Shown piece by piece: positions 1 through 6,019 of a stretch of DNA of 9,843 bases. The stretch covers positions 1-9,843 of the forward strand of contig CALZEZ010000033.1 of the NCBI GenBank assembly GCA_945643825.1. Reading direction: 5' to 3'. The number at the start of each line of letters is the position of its first letter. The first letter of the stretch is position 1. A model generated the notes under the pieces. That model was given only the letters and a program-made list of their open reading frames with translations, was not told the origin of the DNA and did no database searches. The stretch is from an uncultured Lachnospiraceae bacterium. Lineage in GTDB: Bacteria; Bacillota; Clostridia; Lachnospirales; Lachnospiraceae. The position numbers were made by a program, and so were the translations under genes.

Positions 1-1
1 A

Positions 2-148
2 GGGATGGATCAGGTGCCGGAAAAGATCAGGCGCATGTTAGACAATCCGGACAGGCTTCGCGAAATCAGTGAAGCGGGGTACAAAGCAGCAGCAAAAGGA
101 CATACATGGAAGGAACGCGCAAAGGTGCTGGAGGAGTGGTTTGAATGA
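2..148 (+). CDS. C-terminal end of a probable glycosyltransferase (partial, truncated by window edge)
   Basis: Only the last 48 codons are inside the window, in the frame beginning at base 2 and ending at TGA 146-148. The fragment has a charged helix (DQVPEKIRRMLDNPDRLREI) followed by GYKAAAKGHTWKERAKVLEEW. The pattern 'GY...HTWxxRA..L' is the usual C-terminal helix of GT-B fold glycosyltransferases, including the CgeB-like and group 1 families. The stop codon overlaps the ATG of the following sir2 gene (ATGA arrangement), so the two are probably translationally coupled. The catalytic part lies outside the window, so neither substrate nor exact subfamily can be given. The family call rests on the tail motif alone. 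Confidence 0.65.
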   Translation, partial: GMDQVPEKIRRMLDNPDRLREISEAGYKAAAKGHTWKERAKVLEEWFE

Positions 149-861
149 TGGATTTAGAAACATTGCAGGAATGGATTACGCAGAGCAATAACATTGTTTT
201 CTTTGGAGGTGCCGGGGTGTCCACCGAGAGTGGGATTCCCGATTTTAGAAGTGTGGATGGCCTCTATCACCAGAAATATGAGGAACCGCCGGAGACGATT
301 TTAAGTCATACTTATTTTCGAAGAAAGACGGAGGCATTTTATCGGTTCTATCGGGATAAAATGCTATATTTGGATGCAAAGCCCAATGCCGCCCACCTCA
401 AGTTAGCCAAATGGGAGCAGGAGGGAAAGCTAAAGGCGGTCATTACGCAGAATATCGATGGACTGCATCAGGCGGCAGGCTCTAAAGTAGTCTGCGAGCT
501 CCATGGCAGTGTACTTCGAAATTACTGCGAGGACTGCGGCAGGTTTTATGATGTGAATACAATCAAAAACAGTCAGGGGATTCCACGCTGTGAGTGTGGC
601 GGCATCATCAAACCGGATGTTGTTCTCTATGAGGAAGGACTTGACAATAAGGTCTTACAGGATTCCATTTCTTATATTTCCAAGGCGGATGTTCTGATCA
701 TCGGTGGCACCTCGCTCGCTGTCTACCCGGCTGCCGGGCTGATTGACTATTATCAGGGAGACAAGCTGGTGTTGATCAATAAAACGCCCACTCCGAAGGA
801 CAGTATGGCTAACCTGGTGATTCAGGGAAGCATCGGAGAGATTTTTGATGCATTGCAGTAG
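145..861 (+). CDS. Sir2-family NAD-dependent protein deacylase (sirtuin)
   Basis: Sirtuins use NAD+ to remove acyl groups from lysines of cytoplasmic proteins, releasing nicotinamide and O-acyl-ADP-ribose. All landmarks are present in the 238 residues. They are the NAD-binding GGAGVSTESGIPDFRS (21-36), TQNIDGLHQAAGS (101-113), the catalytic His in ELHGS (H120), four zinc cysteines C128, C131, C149 and C151 as CxxC...CxC, and GGTSLAVYPAA (187-197). The length is normal for a bacterial single-domain enzyme. The Tyr-x-x-Arg pair typical of CobB/SIRT5-like desuccinylases is not evident, so deacetylase activity is more likely, by inference. Either ATG 145 or ATG 148 could be the start. GGAGGAG at 130-136 suits 145 (spacing 8) slightly better. 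The gene overlaps the end of the upstream glycosyltransferase gene and is followed 15 bases later by the DUF951 gene. Confidence 0.95.
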   Translation: MMDLETLQEWITQSNNIVFFGGAGVSTESGIPDFRSVDGLYHQKYEEPPETILSHTYFRRKTEAFYRFYRDKMLYLDAKPNAAHLKLAKWEQEGKLKAVITQNIDGLHQAAGSKVVCELHGSVLRNYCEDCGRFYDVNTIKNSQGIPRCECGGIIKPDVVLYEEGLDNKVLQDSISYISKADVLIIGGTSLAVYPAAGLIDYYQGDKLVLINKTPTPKDSMANLVIQGSIGEIFDALQ

Positions 862-876
862 GAAAGGAAAGGTATT

Positions 877-1059
877 ATGGATATCAATGTCGGAGATATC
901 GTTAAACTGAAGAAACAGCACCCCTGCGGAAGCAAGGAATGGGAGGTGCTGCGGGTAGGAGCTGATTTTCGATTGAAATGCTGCGGCTGCGAGCATCAGA
1001 TTATGATTCCTCGCCGTCAAATCGAAAAAAACATCCGCGAAATACGTCCGAAGGCTTGA
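877..1059 (+). CDS. DUF951 family small protein
   Basis: This is a 60-residue protein starting VGDIVKLKKQHPCGSKEWEVLRVGADF and continuing KCCGCEHQIMIPR. The HPCG...W.VLR.GADF.LKC.GC pattern is characteristic of the DUF951 family, which is widespread in Firmicutes and commonly encoded just upstream of rpsF, as here. Its function is unknown to me. The paired Cys residues (C17 with C35/C36/C38) and short beta-rich sequence suggest a small metal-binding or SH3-like fold, which is inference. AAAGG at 868-872 precedes ATG 877 by 4 bases, a close but acceptable ribosome site. The gene is probably co-transcribed with sir2. The promoter of the ribosomal protein operon overlaps its stop codon. Confidence 0.88.
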   Translation: MDINVGDIVKLKKQHPCGSKEWEVLRVGADFRLKCCGCEHQIMIPRRQIEKNIREIRPKA

Positions 1060-1102
1060 TTTTACGGGAAGGATATGATATCATAGTTCTCCGTGATACA
1101 AT
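1056..1102 (+). promoter_or_regulatory. Promoter region for rpsF-ssb-rpsR
   Basis: TTGATT at 1056-1061 and TATCAT at 1079-1084 are separated by 17 bases, close to the sigma-A consensus. A second candidate is the extended -10 element TGATACAAT at 1094-1102, which has no good -35. Either would give a leader of roughly 45-65 bases before the rpsF start at 1156. The -35 hexamer overlaps the TGA of the DUF951 gene, so the ribosomal operon could also receive read-through. Confidence 0.5.
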
Positions 1103-1108
1103 AATTTC

Positions 1109-1154
1109 CTTGCTCCTGCATGGACAGGGGCCAGAGACCAGAAGGAGGTACAAG
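1109..1154 (+). promoter_or_regulatory. rpsF leader hairpin that can mask the Shine-Dalgarno sequence
   Basis: CTTG plus CTCCT at 1109-1117 are complementary to AGGAG (1143-1147) and CAAG (1151-1154), with a 3-base GTA bulge on the 3' side. Pairing would bury the rpsF ribosome site. An alternative small hairpin CTCCTG/CAGGGG (1113-1118 with 1125-1130, one G-U pair) competes for the same CTCCT segment. rpsF leaders in many bacteria carry a structure bound by the S6:S18 complex for feedback control. I see mutually exclusive pairings here but cannot match the published motif by eye. Confidence 0.3.
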
Positions 1155-1155
1155 C

Positions 1156-1446
1156 ATGAACAAATATGAATTAGCCGTCGTTGTCAGCGCTAAGATCGAA
1201 GACGATGAGAGAGCAGCAGTGATCGACCGTTGCAAAGCTCTGATCGAGAGATTTGGTGGACAGATTACTAATGTCGATGAATGGGGTAAGAAGAGATTAG
1301 CTTACGACGTTCAGAAGATGAAAGAGGCTTTCTATTATTTCATCCAGTTTGATGCTGAGTCTACAGTTCCCGCTGAGATCGAGAGCCGTGTACGCATCAT
1401 GGATAATGTCATTCGCTATTTGGTTGTCAGACAGGACGAGAAATAG
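1156..1446 (+). CDS. rpsF: 30S ribosomal protein S6 (bS6)
   Basis: The 96-residue protein begins MNKYELAVVV and contains GGQITNVDEWGKKRLAYDVQKMKEAFYYFIQFDA and RVRIMDNVIRYLVVR, all hallmarks of bS6. bS6 binds the central domain of 16S rRNA in the small subunit platform together with S18, which is encoded two genes downstream. The start at 1156 is set by AAGGAGG at 1142-1148. An in-frame codon further upstream (1120) has no comparable ribosome site and would add non-conserved residues. This is the first gene of the rpsF-ssb-rpsR operon. Confidence 0.97.
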   Translation: MNKYELAVVVSAKIEDDERAAVIDRCKALIERFGGQITNVDEWGKKRLAYDVQKMKEAFYYFIQFDAESTVPAEIESRVRIMDNVIRYLVVRQDEK

Positions 1447-1465
1447 AAGAAAAGAGAGATTTGGT

Positions 1466-1915
1466 ATGAATAAAGTAATTCTTATGGGTAGATTAACAAG
1501 AGATCCCGAGGTTCGTTACACACAGGGAGATGCATCGACTGCTATTGCAAGATATACGATTGCTGTAGACCGTAGATTCAGTCGTAACAACGAGGAGCAG
1601 TCCGCAGACTTCATTGGCTGTGTTGCATTTGGTAGAGCAGGTGAGTTTGCTGAGAAATATTTCCGCAAGGGAATGAAGGTTGCTATTACAGGACGTATTC
1701 AGACAGGCAGCTATACCAACAAGGATGGTGTGAAGATCTACACAACAGATGTGGTAGTTGAGGAACAGGAATTTGCAGAGAGCAAAAATGCTTCCGGCAG
1801 TGATGGGGGATTCTCCGGCGGCAATCAGATGTCCTCACGTCCGGCTCCTTCCGGAGCAAGTGACGGTTTCATGAATATTCCGGACGGAATTGAAGAAGAA
1901 CTGCCCTTTAACTAG
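1466..1915 (+). CDS. ssb: Single-stranded DNA-binding protein
   Basis: A 149-residue SSB coats single-stranded DNA during replication, repair and recombination, acting as a homotetramer. Residues 1-105 form the OB fold (MNKVILMGRLTRDPEVRYT, then FIGCVAFGRAGEFAEKYFRKGMKV and GSYTNKDGVKIYTTDVVVEE). Residues 106-140 are a Gly/Ser-rich linker, and the protein ends in the acidic tip EEELPFN, which recruits partner enzymes. The start at 1466 is preceded by AGAGAGA (1452-1458), a weak purine-rich site. Translation is probably aided by coupling to rpsF, which ends 19 bases upstream. The position between rpsF and rpsR is the standard arrangement in Firmicutes, where this copy is the housekeeping SSB. 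Confidence 0.97.
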   Translation: MNKVILMGRLTRDPEVRYTQGDASTAIARYTIAVDRRFSRNNEEQSADFIGCVAFGRAGEFAEKYFRKGMKVAITGRIQTGSYTNKDGVKIYTTDVVVEEQEFAESKNASGSDGGFSGGNQMSSRPAPSGASDGFMNIPDGIEEELPFN

Positions 1916-1943
1916 TAGAAGATTTTAAGAAGGAGGCAATACT

Positions 1944-2207
1944 ATGGCTTTTACGAAGACCGATAAATCCGATTCGACCATGAGAAGAAAAGGCGGCGTA
2001 CGCAGAAGAAAGAAAGTTTGCGTATTCTGCGGTAAAGATAATGTGATCGATTACAAAGATACAGCAAAATTAAAGAGATATGTATCTGAGAGAGGAAAGA
2101 TCCTTCCTCGTCGTATTACCGGCAACTGTGCTAAACATCAGAGAGCTTTAACAGTAGCAATCAAGAGAGCTCGTCACGTAGCACTGATGCCTTACGTTCA
2201 GGACTAA
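1944..2207 (+). CDS. rpsR: 30S ribosomal protein S18 (bS18)
   Basis: The 87-residue basic protein carries the bS18 signature YKDTAKLKRYVSERGKILPRRITG and the ending KHQRALTVAIKRARHVALMPYV. It pairs with S6 on 16S rRNA in the platform of the small subunit. A C26-x2-C29 pair and C62-x2-H65 make this the zinc-binding ('C+') form of S18, an assignment based on family knowledge and the visible ligands. AAGGAGG just upstream (about 1929-1935) gives a strong ribosome site for ATG 1944. A terminator follows immediately, making this the last gene of the operon. Confidence 0.97.
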   Translation: MAFTKTDKSDSTMRRKGGVRRRKKVCVFCGKDNVIDYKDTAKLKRYVSERGKILPRRITGNCAKHQRALTVAIKRARHVALMPYVQD

Positions 2208-2225
2208 TTACATCGAGTACTTTTC

Positions 2226-2259
2226 AAAGACCAACAGCACCGCGCTGTTGGTCTTTTTT
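2226..2259 (+). terminator. Intrinsic terminator of the rpsF-ssb-rpsR operon
   Basis: A perfect 13-base-pair stem (AAAGACCAACAGC 2226-2238 with 2244-2256) has a 5-base loop and runs into a T tract ending at 2259. It lies 18 bases after the rpsR stop codon. The A-rich 5' flank would also allow weaker termination from the opposite strand. Confidence 0.95.
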
Positions 2260-2366
2260 CTTTCATAAAAAAATGAAAAAAAGAAAATTGTAGAAAATGA
2301 GAGACAAAATATGTCCACCTGAATTGATAAGATACTTGTATCGAATCAAGAAACGGGAGGATGAAT

Positions 2367-2786
2367 ATGGAGAACAAAAGTGAAAAGAAGCTGGTAGGAG
2401 GTCTGAATGGAATGAAAACTTCAATAAAGCAAAATGATATAGTGACAGCGAAAAAGGCGATACGACACTTCTTGTGGGAGAATGATTTAGCCGAAGAAGG
2501 AATCACGTTAACATTAAAGGGAATGGAGAGCGGGGAATCGCTTCCTCCTGTTATTTCTAAGAGAAGTATCGTTCTGAATGTTAATAATGCGGGAAATGGA
2601 CTGTCGGAGGAACAATGGTTTCGACTAATGGAACAGGAGTATGAAAAGCTGACGCATGGAAGAAAAAGAACAGTATTCGATCGCGTAGTTAAGAAGATCT
2701 TCGTGGATCATAAGTATCTCACAACTTTCATTTTAGGTTTTTTAGATATAATTCTGATTTTATGGATTGTTTTTCTGTTATTCTAA
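2367..2786 (+). CDS. Tail-anchored membrane protein of unknown function
   Basis: I do not recognise the family. From ATG 2367 the product is 139 residues. GGGAGG at 2355-2360 is 6 bases from this ATG but directly abuts the in-frame ATG at 2361, which is why the later start is chosen. Residues 1-60 are charged and partly helical (TAKKAIRHFLWENDLAEEGITLTL), residues 78-110 contain an amphipathic helix (LSEEQWFRLMEQEYEKL), and residues 119-139 are one strongly hydrophobic segment ending exactly at the C terminus. That topology is of the tail-anchored type, with a cytoplasmic N-terminal domain and no exported residues. No signal peptide is seen. It sits alone after the ribosomal operon terminator. 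An accessory origin is plausible but not shown. Confidence 0.7.
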   Translation: MENKSEKKLVGGLNGMKTSIKQNDIVTAKKAIRHFLWENDLAEEGITLTLKGMESGESLPPVISKRSIVLNVNNAGNGLSEEQWFRLMEQEYEKLTHGRKRTVFDRVVKKIFVDHKYLTTFILGFLDIILILWIVFLLF

Positions 2787-2822
2787 GAGAAGAATTAATC
2801 GGTTTGATCATATGAAAGTTTG

Positions 2823-2851
2823 TTGCTGTTTATCGAAATAATTGATATAAT
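2823..2851 (+). promoter_or_regulatory. Strong sigma-A promoter upstream of the hydrolase remnant
   Basis: TTGCTG at 2823-2828, a 17-base spacer, and a perfect TATAAT at 2846-2851 with a TGn extension (TGA at 2843-2845). Transcription would begin near 2858 and run through the pseudogene at 2934 toward the genes at 3171 and 3438. Confidence 0.6.
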
Positions 2852-2933
2852 ATGCTCCACCATAAGATGTATGCACCATCTAGTCCCCTGACTTTTTCCG
2901 CATAACCAGATATTAGATAGCAGGAGTAACAGC

Positions 2934-3120
2934 ATGAAACAAATATTTTTACACGGGCTGGGGCAGACCCGGATAGCTGGAGTAAGTTAATAGAACAATT
3001 AGAGACCGCAGAGCAGAGTATGTGCCCTGATTTGTCAGAGCTTGTTCAGGGTCAGGACGCGACAATAGTGCCTCTGTAGAACTTGCGGAAACTCTCCGGG
3101 GGTTCTTTGGAAGAATTTAA
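2934..3120 (+). pseudogene. Decayed alpha/beta-hydrolase gene (frameshift plus internal deletion)
   Basis: CAGGAG (2921-2926) precedes ATG 2934, which opens MKQIFLHGLGQT, the N terminus of small alpha/beta-fold hydrolases whose HGLGQTPDSW motif holds the oxyanion region. The frame then breaks. Reading on in the next frame from 2969 gives PDSWSKLIEQLETAEQSM and CPDLSELVQGQDA, exactly the expected continuation, so one C appears lost from the C run at 2968-2970. After 3058 that frame hits TAG at 3077. A third frame from 3061 gives DNSASVELAETLRGFFGRI and stops at TAA 3118, which resembles a hydrolase C terminus. The nucleophile (GxSxG) and catalytic Asp/His regions are absent, so about 150 residues were deleted. 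The N-terminal identification is firm. The C-terminal piece is inference. Confidence 0.72.
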
Positions 3121-3170
3121 TAAATTTATATTTTGTGTGAATAGAAATTGAAAGTGGACAAAGCAATTGT

Positions 3171-3407
3171 ATGAAGAAATGGAATAATACCTTAAATATC
3201 ATTATTGGTTCTTTTGTTGGTGTATTCATAGGGCGGGTGATTTACACTCTTTGGGACTTCAAAACTCACCCTGAACTGTATGCTATACAATCAGCACCTT
3301 GGTACACAAGTATTCTGGTGAATGGTGTATTTACCCTTGTTGTGTTACTGGTTTGCGTTGTGATAAAAGTAATCATCAAATACAAAGCAAAGCACACGAT
3401 TATTTGA
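3171..3407 (+). CDS. Small two-helix membrane protein of unknown function
   Basis: The 78-residue protein has two clear membrane segments, about residues 8-28 (LNIIIGSFVGVFIGRVIYTLW) and 46-70 (TSILVNGVFTLVVLLVCVVIKVIIK). A short loop between them contains KTHPELYAIQSAPWYTS. The basic C terminus (KYKAKH) predicts both ends inside the cell, and the loop would be external. I recall similar short proteins in gut Clostridia but no named family. The ribosome site is weak (AAAGTGGA near 3151-3158, about 12 bases upstream). Expression probably depends on transcription from the promoter at 2823-2851 running through the pseudogene. Confidence 0.65.
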   Translation: MKKWNNTLNIIIGSFVGVFIGRVIYTLWDFKTHPELYAIQSAPWYTSILVNGVFTLVVLLVCVVIKVIIKYKAKHTII

Positions 3408-3437
3408 AGCTGGTGCAGCGAAAGGAACGGATGAAAA

Positions 3438-4127
3438 ATGACAAATATTAGTAATCATGAAGTAAAAGAAATTGTATATTCTTTAGGTGCTGATTTGTGT
3501 GGTGTTGCTTGCCTGGAGAGATTTGATAATGCACCAAAGGGATTTCATCCATTAGATGTATTGCCAAGTTGTAAATCTGTAATATCGTTTGCGGTTCGTT
3601 TTCCTGTGGGAGCACTTAAATGTGAGACACCGGTTCCATATACCCGTATACGAAATTCACTCACACCCAAAATGGATGCAATAGCACTGGATTTGTGCAT
3701 TGAACTTGAGAAAAGAGGAATAGTGTCAGTGCCTGTTCCAACAAATGAAAGTTTGTGGGATGAGAAGACAAATAGATGGCGTTCAATTGTTTCACAGAAG
3801 CACGCAGCACAAGCAGCTGGAATAGGAAGAATAGGAAGACATTCATTACTAATTACCAAACAGTTTGGTAGCATGGTTTGGTTAGGAAGTGTTTTGTGTG
3901 AGGCAGAAATCGAACCAGATGAGATGATAGAGGATATATGTAACCATTGCAACAGATGTGTACAAGTATGTCCTGTTAATGCACTGGAAAAGGAAGAGCT
4001 GAATCAGTCAGCATGTTGGGATAATGCTTTTGGCGATGATGAAGTAACTAAGACATGGGTTATTTCATGTCATAAGTGCCGAGACATTTGTCCCTACAAT
4101 TTGGGCACAGATAATAAATTAATCTAA
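3438..4127 (+). CDS. Short epoxyqueuosine-reductase-like double [4Fe-4S] protein
   Basis: The 229-residue protein resembles the catalytic core of QueG, which reduces epoxyqueuosine in tRNA using cobalamin and two [4Fe-4S] clusters. The ferredoxin-like part shows C168-x2-C171-x2-C174-x3-C178-P, then C193 and C211-x2-C214-x3-C218-P, giving ligands for two clusters. Upstream, the residues around 109-145 (DEKTNRWRSIVSQKHAAQAAGIGRIGRHSLLITKQFGSMVWLGSVL) correspond to the conserved QueG core stretch. True QueG is about 310-390 residues and often ends in HEAT-like repeats, which are missing here. This is therefore probably a short paralogue whose substrate is unknown rather than QueG itself. ATG 3438 follows AAAGGA (3421-3426) at 11 bases. 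An overlapping ATG at 3431 terminates after 6 codons. Confidence 0.78.
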   Translation: MTNISNHEVKEIVYSLGADLCGVACLERFDNAPKGFHPLDVLPSCKSVISFAVRFPVGALKCETPVPYTRIRNSLTPKMDAIALDLCIELEKRGIVSVPVPTNESLWDEKTNRWRSIVSQKHAAQAAGIGRIGRHSLLITKQFGSMVWLGSVLCEAEIEPDEMIEDICNHCNRCVQVCPVNALEKEELNQSACWDNAFGDDEVTKTWVISCHKCRDICPYNLGTDNKLI

Positions 4128-4282
4128 TGTGAGATATCAAGCTTCTGGTGGGGTTGAATGCGCTTAAAGATTCGAATTTGACCGCATGTAAAGTCATGTT
4201 GCGGAATTGTAAAGTTGATGTGGTGGTAGTTGGAAGTGCATTTTGCCACAATGAAATCACCAAAATGAAGGAGGATTTCACT

Positions 4283-4720
4283 ATGAAATTTCAAGACAAA
4301 ATCATCGAGCATAGAAAAGCAAATGGTTGGTCGCAGGAAGATTTTGCAGACAAGTTGAATGTATCACGACAGGCAATCAGCCGCTGGGAAAATGGAACCG
4401 CACTGCCCGATGTGCAAAACGTATTGCAGATTAGCAAACTGTTCCATGTTTCAACAGATTATTTGTTGAATGATGATTATGGAAGTGACAGTGATATCCC
4501 TGCGGTTAAGATCGCAACAGAAGAAACAGAGGCTCTATTTATGAAAAAGAAGCGTCTGCATCTGGTAGCTGCCATTTCTTTCTCGATTGCATCTTTATGC
4601 TGGATCATAGGAATAGCAACTAGTACACATGATGTTGCAACCGCGCTTTTGGGTTTTTGTTTTGCTCTTAGCACATTCAATGCAGTTATACAGTTTGTAT
4701 TGTATTTCAAGAAGCGATAA
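4283..4720 (+). CDS. XRE-family transcriptional regulator with two C-terminal membrane helices
   Basis: The 145-residue protein has an N-terminal HTH_3 domain (residues 5-62, recognition region WSQEDFADKLNVSRQAISRWENG at 16-38, then ALPDVQNVLQISKLFHVSTDYLL). A short acidic linker follows, then two hydrophobic helices at about 92-112 and 120-141 ending in KKR. The layout predicts a DNA-binding regulator held at the inner face of the membrane, a common Firmicutes type whose ligand is usually unknown. The start is fixed by AAGGAGGA at 4268-4275, 7 bases before ATG 4283. The frame is open for 135 bases upstream, but that part lacks a ribosome site and family similarity. No clear promoter is seen in the 155-base gap upstream. 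Confidence 0.88.
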   Translation: MKFQDKIIEHRKANGWSQEDFADKLNVSRQAISRWENGTALPDVQNVLQISKLFHVSTDYLLNDDYGSDSDIPAVKIATEETEALFMKKKRLHLVAAISFSIASLCWIIGIATSTHDVATALLGFCFALSTFNAVIQFVLYFKKR

Positions 4721-4796
4721 GGTAAGATGCTGTGCTATTTGCATGGCGAATATCCTCCCGGACTTCTTCTGGAGATAGAAATAGGAGCATTATTAT

Positions 4797-5336
4797 ATGA
4801 GAATTGAAACGGATAGACTCGTAATACGAGATCTGGAAAGAAAAGACCAGGAGCAATTATATAAGATAGTATGGCAAAAGAATGTTGTACGTTTCATGAG
4901 AGATTGGTCCGAAAACAGCCCAAGTCCAGAATCCTTTGATGGGTATGTTGATTGGCATCAAACTCAAAAAGATTCCATCGATGTATATGAATGTAAGAGA
5001 TACGCGATCACACTTAAAAATGAAGATATGCTTATTGGGACAGTAGGAATGGGATTTGAAGATACCGTTTGTGAAGTGGAGATGGCCTATTTCTTGGATG
5101 AAGAATATCAAGGACATGGATATGCCACAGAGGCATTGATGGCGTTGTTTGACTGGTGTATGGAGGTATCAGACTTAAACTATATGATACTTACAATTGA
5201 CTGTGCAAACGAGGCTTCTTGCAAAGTTGCAGAGCGAGCCGGTTTTGAATTGTTTGAAAAGAGATATCCAATAAATCATACGCAACCAAACATGGAAAGT
5301 GATTGCTATTATTACTACCGAAAATATAGAAGATGA
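4797..5336 (+). CDS. GNAT N-acetyltransferase (RimJ/RimL type)
   Basis: The 179-residue protein begins with the RimL-type opening MRIETDRLVIRDLERKDQEQLYKIV. The acetyl-CoA pyrophosphate-binding loop is YQGHGYATEAL at 104-114 (Q/RxxGxA type) after the strand EVEMAYFLDEE. NEASCKVAERAGFELFEK (138-155) is the motif that follows. Such enzymes transfer an acetyl group from acetyl-CoA to the N terminus of ribosomal proteins or to small amines. The actual acceptor cannot be read from the sequence. AGGAG at 4783-4787 is 9 bases before the ATG. The VOC gene starts 23 bases after the stop, so the two may be co-transcribed. Confidence 0.9.
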   Translation: MRIETDRLVIRDLERKDQEQLYKIVWQKNVVRFMRDWSENSPSPESFDGYVDWHQTQKDSIDVYECKRYAITLKNEDMLIGTVGMGFEDTVCEVEMAYFLDEEYQGHGYATEALMALFDWCMEVSDLNYMILTIDCANEASCKVAERAGFELFEKRYPINHTQPNMESDCYYYYRKYRR

Positions 5337-5359
5337 GGGGAGTGTGGAGGAGACAGATA

Positions 5360-5743
5360 ATGAAAATCGAACACATCGCAATGTACGTAAACAATCTGGA
5401 AGCAACCAGAGACTTTTTCATAAAGTACTTTGGTGCACAGTCCAACAATGGCTATCACAATAGCAGCACAGGCTTTCGCTCCTTCTTTTTAATCTTCGAG
5501 GACGGAGCTAGACTGGAGATCATGCGCAAACCCCAGATGGAGGATTCGGAGAAAACCGTCACGCGGACAGGCTATATCCATCTCGCATTTTCGGTTGGAA
5601 GTAAAGAGAAGGTGGATGAGCTGACGGATCAATTGAGAAACGATGGCTACGAAGTGCTAAACGGACCACGCACCACAGGAGACGGCTATTATGAGAGCTG
5701 TATTATCGGGATAGAGGGCAATCAGCTCGAGATCACGATCTAG
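5360..5743 (+). CDS. VOC-superfamily (glyoxalase-fold) metalloprotein
   Basis: The 127-residue protein has two beta-alpha-beta-beta-beta units of the vicinal oxygen chelate fold. Candidate metal ligands sit in the classical places: H5 (IEHIAMYV), E53 (ARLEIM), H74 (GYIHLAFSVG) and E124 (NQLEITI). The ending GPRTTGDGYYESCIIGIEGNQLEI closely resembles Firmicutes glyoxalase I-like proteins. With all four ligands present, an active glyoxalase or isomerase is possible, but bleomycin-resistance and dioxygenase relatives share the fold, so the substrate is open. GGAGGAG at 5346-5352 lies 7 bases before ATG 5360 and decides the start. An in-frame upstream codon at 5333 overlaps the GNAT stop and is less likely. 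Confidence 0.88.
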   Translation: MKIEHIAMYVNNLEATRDFFIKYFGAQSNNGYHNSSTGFRSFFLIFEDGARLEIMRKPQMEDSEKTVTRTGYIHLAFSVGSKEKVDELTDQLRNDGYEVLNGPRTTGDGYYESCIIGIEGNQLEITI

Positions 5744-5961
5744 GACTATTCTCTTATTTCTTTTACTCAATCGAGTAGTTATCACCCTTAAGAGAAAATT
5801 CACATGGGTTTGCTGGCAAATGATAATCAGATTTTGAAGGCACCGAACGCATGAGGAATAAATTAATGCACATGCTAGTTAGAGAATTAGTTTAAGGTGT
5901 TAAAAAATATGTCACAACGCTGAAATATCCATAAAGAATGTTAAAAAAGATAACAAATCCG
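5744..5961. other. A+T-rich intergenic stretch, no gene seen
   Basis: No open frame of useful length with a ribosome site is present on either strand. It contains a widely spaced 8-base inverted repeat (TTCTCTTA 5749-5756 with TAAGAGAA 5789-5796) enclosing a small ACTC/GAGT hairpin (5765-5768, 5773-5776). There is no T tract, so it is at best a weak terminator for the GNAT-VOC pair. The remainder is plain A+T-rich sequence leading into the promoter of the xre-immA-pin operon. Confidence 0.5.
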
Positions 5962-5990
5962 TTGACTGTGATATGCCAAATTGCTATAAT
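5962..5990 (+). promoter_or_regulatory. Consensus promoter of the xre-immA-pin operon
   Basis: TTGACT (5962-5967), a 17-base spacer, and TATAAT (5985-5990) with the extended element TGC at 5982-5984. This is close to an ideal sigma-A promoter. Transcription should start near 5997, leaving a leader of only about 20 bases before the proposed xre start. Such strength is typical of promoters held down by a cognate repressor. Confidence 0.85.
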
Positions 5991-5997
5991 TTTAGCA
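5982..5997. promoter_or_regulatory. Candidate XRE operator overlapping the -10 box
   Basis: TGCTA-N6-TAGCA forms a 5-base inverted repeat (5982-5986 and 5993-5997) centred on the -10 hexamer and reaching the expected transcription start. Repressors of the XRE family bind such short dyads as dimers. Binding here would block RNA polymerase and autoregulate the operon. The dyad is short, so it could be chance in A+T-rich DNA. Confidence 0.4.
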
Positions 5998-6019
5998 TGG
6001 TTTTGTAAGGATTAAAATC

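Noticed and set aside
655..1020. Minus-strand open frame opposite sir2 and the DUF951 gene
   Set aside because: It is a shadow of two well-supported + strand genes, with no ribosome site or recognisable domain.
4148..4282. Upstream extension of the membrane XRE regulator by 45 codons
   Set aside because: The frame is open but lacks a ribosome site. AAGGAGGA at 4268-4275 clearly sets the start at 4283, where the HTH domain begins normally.
5749..5796. Intrinsic terminator after the VOC gene
   Set aside because: The 8-base arms are 32 bases apart, A+T-rich and not followed by a T tract, so the structure would be weak.
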